Source: a virus
Length of the DNA stretch: 23,836 nt
IMG/VR virus record: IMGVR_UViG_3300027746_000095
Location: 1-23,836 of that record
Reading direction: 5' to 3' (one strand)
Below the pieces are notes generated by a model. The model saw only the letters and a program-made list of their open reading frames with translations, ran no database searches and was not told the DNA's origin. The position numbers were made by a program, and so were the translations under genes. Within the stretch, counting starts at the first letter, position 1, and each line of letters opens with the position of its first letter. Below are positions 21,355 through 23,836 of this stretch, piece after piece.

Positions 21355-21887
21355 GCCGTGTAAGCGACAAAGAATTTTTTGATATTGAAGTACAAAATGG
21401 AATAACTCCTGAGAATCCTGATTATTATAATTTGATGGATGCAACGGCTGACATAATTATCGAATATGCTAAAGACATAATCGAGATAGGCGCTGGCATG
21501 GGTACGCTTGGAGAATGTTTGCAAAAGAAAGGAGTTAATTATTACGGTATTGAGCCAAATAAATACCATCAGGAATTTGCTTATAAAAGAGGAGTTATAC
21601 TACAAGAGATTACTGATTATCCCGACCATTGTCAAATGATTGTTAGCATTGAAGTAATGGAGCATTTAACTGATGATCAGATTATAGATTATATGAACAA
21701 TATAAATTGTAAATATTTCTTATTTTCATCAACTCCATATTTTACAACTCCTGAGAAAGATGAGGCTTGGGGTCATATCAATATAAAATCAGAAGAAAAT
21801 TGGATTGAGTTCTTTGCTCAATTTGGATTTAGCTTAGAAAAGAAATTAACACTACCGACTGAATGGTCACTTTTATTTAAAAAATAA
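21351..21887 (+). CDS. Class I SAM-dependent methyltransferase
   Basis: A 178-residue small-molecule or glycan-type methyltransferase, Methyltransf_23-like. Motif I IIEIGAGMGTLGECL (residues 43-57) binds SAM, YYGIEPN gives the acidic residue Glu68, and SIEVMEHLTDDQ (99-110) is the post-II motif common in enzymes that methylate non-nucleic-acid substrates. No target-recognition domain or NPPY/DPPY motif is seen, so it is unlikely to be an adenine-N6 or C5 DNA enzyme. An ATG at 21318 would extend it into the previous gene; the ATGA overlap at 21351 is preferred. With the glycosyltransferases upstream it may cap or decorate a sugar. Confidence 0.82.
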   Translation: MSRVSDKEFFDIEVQNGITPENPDYYNLMDATADIIIEYAKDIIEIGAGMGTLGECLQKKGVNYYGIEPNKYHQEFAYKRGVILQEITDYPDHCQMIVSIEVMEHLTDDQIIDYMNNINCKYFLFSSTPYFTTPEKDEAWGHINIKSEENWIEFFAQFGFSLEKKLTLPTEWSLLFKK

Positions 21888-22324
21888 TGCCAAGACTTCC
21901 CAAAGATATTGACCAAGAGAGATTGCTTGAATGGGCAGATGAATACATTGACTATTGCCTTAACTCAACTAAGGAGGTGGCAACGGGCGCTGGAGTTAAG
22001 ATAATAAGAGAGCGCCATCTACCAACGATTAGTTTCTTTTTATTGATATGGCTACCAAGACAAGGATTTGAATTTTATAGTAGGGCGACTTATTACGAAG
22101 TTCTTAATAGAGAAGATCATCCTTGCTATAAAATAACCAAGCAGATTGATGAATTATTTAGAGCATTGGCAGCGGATGTTGTAGCTAATGAAGGCAAAGG
22201 TATTTTCTATGCAAAGAATCTTTTAGGTTGGACTGACCGAGCGAAGAACGAGGAGAAACAAGAAGTAATAATAAGTTTTGCAAACGAACATAGTACTCCC
22301 GAAACCACACAAGAACCAAGCTAA
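21887..22324 (+). CDS. Terminase small subunit
   Basis: A 145-residue protein immediately before the large terminase. It starts MPRLPKDIDQERLLEWADEY and shows LPTISFFLLIWLPRQGFEFY, a helix-turn-helix-like stretch YSRATYYEVLNREDHPCYKI, and VANEGKGIFYAKNLLGWTDR with a C-terminal acidic/polar tail. This order fits small terminases, which recognise the packaging start and hand DNA to the large subunit. The C-terminal end overlaps the large subunit gene by 47 bases, consistent with coupling. Confidence 0.8.
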   Translation: MPRLPKDIDQERLLEWADEYIDYCLNSTKEVATGAGVKIIRERHLPTISFFLLIWLPRQGFEFYSRATYYEVLNREDHPCYKITKQIDELFRALAADVVANEGKGIFYAKNLLGWTDRAKNEEKQEVIISFANEHSTPETTQEPS

Positions 22325-23450
22325 AGTCTTAGAATCTAAAGCAAGGTTTAAAGTTCTCATGTCGGGTAGGCGATGGGGCAAATCACTTATATGCCAGGTC
22401 ATAACTTGTATTGAAGCGATGCAAGGAAAACGTGTGGCATACATTACTCCCACTTATCAACTTGCCAAAGTATTTTTTGATGAACTTGCACGGCTTATGC
22501 CGAGTAATATTGCAGTTCCAAATCGAAGCGATTTAACTTTTAAACTTATTAGCGGAGGAGAGATTCGATTCTTTACTGGAGAACGATTAGATAATCTTCG
22601 TGGCTTAAAGTTTCACTATGCCATTATCGATGAAGCTTCGTACATTCCTGACTTGGAAAGTGGATGGCAAAACTCAATTAGGCCAACATTAACGGATTTT
22701 CAAGGCAAGGCAATATTTCTATCTACTCCAAGAGGTAAGAATTATTTCTATTCTTTGTTCTTAAATGGGGTAAATGCCAGTGCAGATTGGGAATCATTTA
22801 AGTTTAGTACCTATGATAACCCATTTATTCTTACATCTGAGATTGATTCTGCTAAAAAGGAACTGCCAAACGTAGTATTTGAACAAGAGTACATGGCTAA
22901 CCCAGCTGAGAACGCTGCGAATCCATTTGGAAGCGAGGCAATTCGTAAGTGTACATCGGACATTTCTACCAATATTGTTAAATGTTACGGAGTCGATTTG
23001 GCAAAGTACTCAGATTGGACAGTAATTATCGGTTTAGATAATAGTGGCAATGTGGCTTACTATGACCGATTTCAGAAGGATTGGGCAAGCACTCAGAATA
23101 TAATCCGCAATTTACCAAAAGCGCCGATGTTAATTGATAGTACTGGAGTAGGCGATCCGATAGTCGAACAATTACAACGGGAAGGCATGGACATTGAAGG
23201 GTTTAAATTTACAAGTCAAAGCAAGCAAGAATTAATGTTAGGTCTTCAAGTAGCAATCCATCAAGAACGGGTACATTATCCCGAAGGAATGATTAAAAAT
23301 GAATTAGAAGTTTTTGAATATCAATATACATCACACGGAGTAAAGTATTCAGCACCTACGGGATTTACGGATGACTGCGTATGCGCATTAGCATTAGCGT
23401 GGCGCAAGTTTGATTTTAAGTCAGGAACGGGCAGATACAACTTTGTTTAA
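22278..23450 (+). CDS. terL: Terminase large subunit (ATPase and nuclease)
   Basis: A 390-residue packaging motor. ATPase part: Q-motif-like KNQAKVLESKARFKVL, Walker A SGRRWGKS (29-36), Walker B YAIIDEA (Asp118, Glu119) and coupling motif STPRG (149-153). Nuclease part: RNase H-like CYGVDLAKYSDW (Asp240), LIDSTGVGDPI (Asp287) and TDDCVCALALAW (Asp365/366). Length is at the short end for terminases but both domains are complete. The start is forced: a TAA lies six bases upstream in frame and the first ATG (22359) is already inside Walker A, so TTG at 22278 is the only usual start codon. It overlaps the small subunit gene by 47 bases. In this genome the gene is far from the portal gene. Confidence 0.95.
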   Translation: MQTNIVLPKPHKNQAKVLESKARFKVLMSGRRWGKSLICQVITCIEAMQGKRVAYITPTYQLAKVFFDELARLMPSNIAVPNRSDLTFKLISGGEIRFFTGERLDNLRGLKFHYAIIDEASYIPDLESGWQNSIRPTLTDFQGKAIFLSTPRGKNYFYSLFLNGVNASADWESFKFSTYDNPFILTSEIDSAKKELPNVVFEQEYMANPAENAANPFGSEAIRKCTSDISTNIVKCYGVDLAKYSDWTVIIGLDNSGNVAYYDRFQKDWASTQNIIRNLPKAPMLIDSTGVGDPIVEQLQREGMDIEGFKFTSQSKQELMLGLQVAIHQERVHYPEGMIKNELEVFEYQYTSHGVKYSAPTGFTDDCVCALALAWRKFDFKSGTGRYNFV

Positions 23451-23466
23451 TTAGCTATTTATAAAT

Positions 23467-23836
23467 ATGAACTGGAAAGATGTCACGGTTTGGCAATGGC
23501 AACAAATTCAAAACTTGCTTGTAAAAAGGGAAGGTTTAACCGAGTTGGATATTGCAGTAAAGTCATTAGAGATTTTAACTTACCAAACGGAAACGCAAAT
23601 TGATTCTTTAAGTATTAAAGAATTAAATGAGCAGTTAAAAAAGATTACATTTATTACTGAGTCAGCACCCATACCAAAGCCAAGCGATATTATTAAGATT
23701 GGTAAAAAGAGATATAGGTGCGTTTATGATATTAGGAATATCCCTTATTCAAGGTATTTAGAAACTAAATTCTTTGGGGATGATATTATAAACAATTTGC
23801 ATAAGATAGCAGCTTCGATGGTTATGCCTATGAAGT
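23467..23836 (+). CDS. Partial gene after the terminase, truncated at the window edge
   Basis: Opens at ATG 23467, 16 bases after the terminase stop, and is still open at the window end, giving 123 residues so far. It starts MNWKDVTVWQWQQIQNLLVK and includes KSLEILTYQTETQIDSLSIK and IIKIGKKRYRCVYDIRNIPY. Proteins with this MxWxxVTxxQxxxI start occur in Bacteroidota phages and may be tail-assembly chaperone-like, but this is uncertain. The motif GCTATTTAT (23454-23462) lies just before its start. Confidence 0.7.
   Translation, partial: MNWKDVTVWQWQQIQNLLVKREGLTELDIAVKSLEILTYQTETQIDSLSIKELNEQLKKITFITESAPIPKPSDIIKIGKKRYRCVYDIRNIPYSRYLETKFFGDDIINNLHKIAASMVMPMK

Overview
The window is a stretch of a tailed bacteriophage (or prophage-like) genome, very probably infecting a member of the Bacteroidota (Flavobacteriia, Cytophagia or Sphingobacteriia). 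The evidence is the low G+C content, the two clear Bacteroidota-type promoters (TTG about 17-18 bases before TAnnTTTG), weak Shine-Dalgarno signals, and proteins that resemble families mostly seen in Bacteroidota phages (DUF6712-like connector, DUF11/DUF5977 surface protein, ENDLPF-tailed ssDNA-binding-like protein). Every supported gene is on the + strand. Genes are tightly packed, with many ATGA/TAATG junctions and several long overlaps.

Layout. (1) 1-110: tail of an upstream gene and a strong rho-independent terminator. (2) 114-7795, virion genes: a small conserved phage protein, a portal protein with extra C-terminal domains, a DUF6712-like connector, a probable neck/tail-completion protein, a tail fibre with a self-cleaving Peptidase_S74 chaperone, and a large DUF11/DUF5977 fibre-like protein. 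(3) 7844-9755, lysis: two small unknowns, a membrane/coiled-coil holin-like protein, a GH24 lysozyme, and a protein with the architecture of a unimolecular spanin. (4) 9739-10731: a metallophosphoesterase, then a second strong terminator. (5) 10851-13725, promoter P1 and the recombination/early operon: tiny ORFs, an ERF annealing protein, an SSB-like protein and many small unknowns. (6) 13710-16298, promoter P2: a leader with interleaved inverted repeats that can be drawn as two kissing hairpins, a replisome-organizer-like gene with two tandem repeat arrays inside it (candidate origin), its partner gene, and a C5-cytosine-methyltransferase-like gene carrying a G12 tract. (7) 16299-18979: a repeat-rich intergenic region, a small lipoprotein, VRR-NUC nuclease, DUF3310 protein, sigma-70-like factor and small membrane proteins. 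(8) 18945-21887: a glycosyltransferase, a HAD-domain fusion, a GT9-like protein and a SAM methyltransferase, a possible sugar/modification cassette. (9) 21887-23836: small and large terminase subunits and a truncated gene.

The major capsid, tape measure and major tail genes are not in the window. They presumably lie beyond the right edge and, if the map is circular, before the left edge, so terminase and portal appear to be far apart.

The most interesting items are the kissing-hairpin leader at 13744-13840, the out-of-frame 11-bp tandem repeats in the replication gene, the poly-G tract in the methyltransferase, the u-spanin candidate, and the HAD fusion. No CRISPR array, tRNA, rRNA, insertion sequence or integrase was seen.
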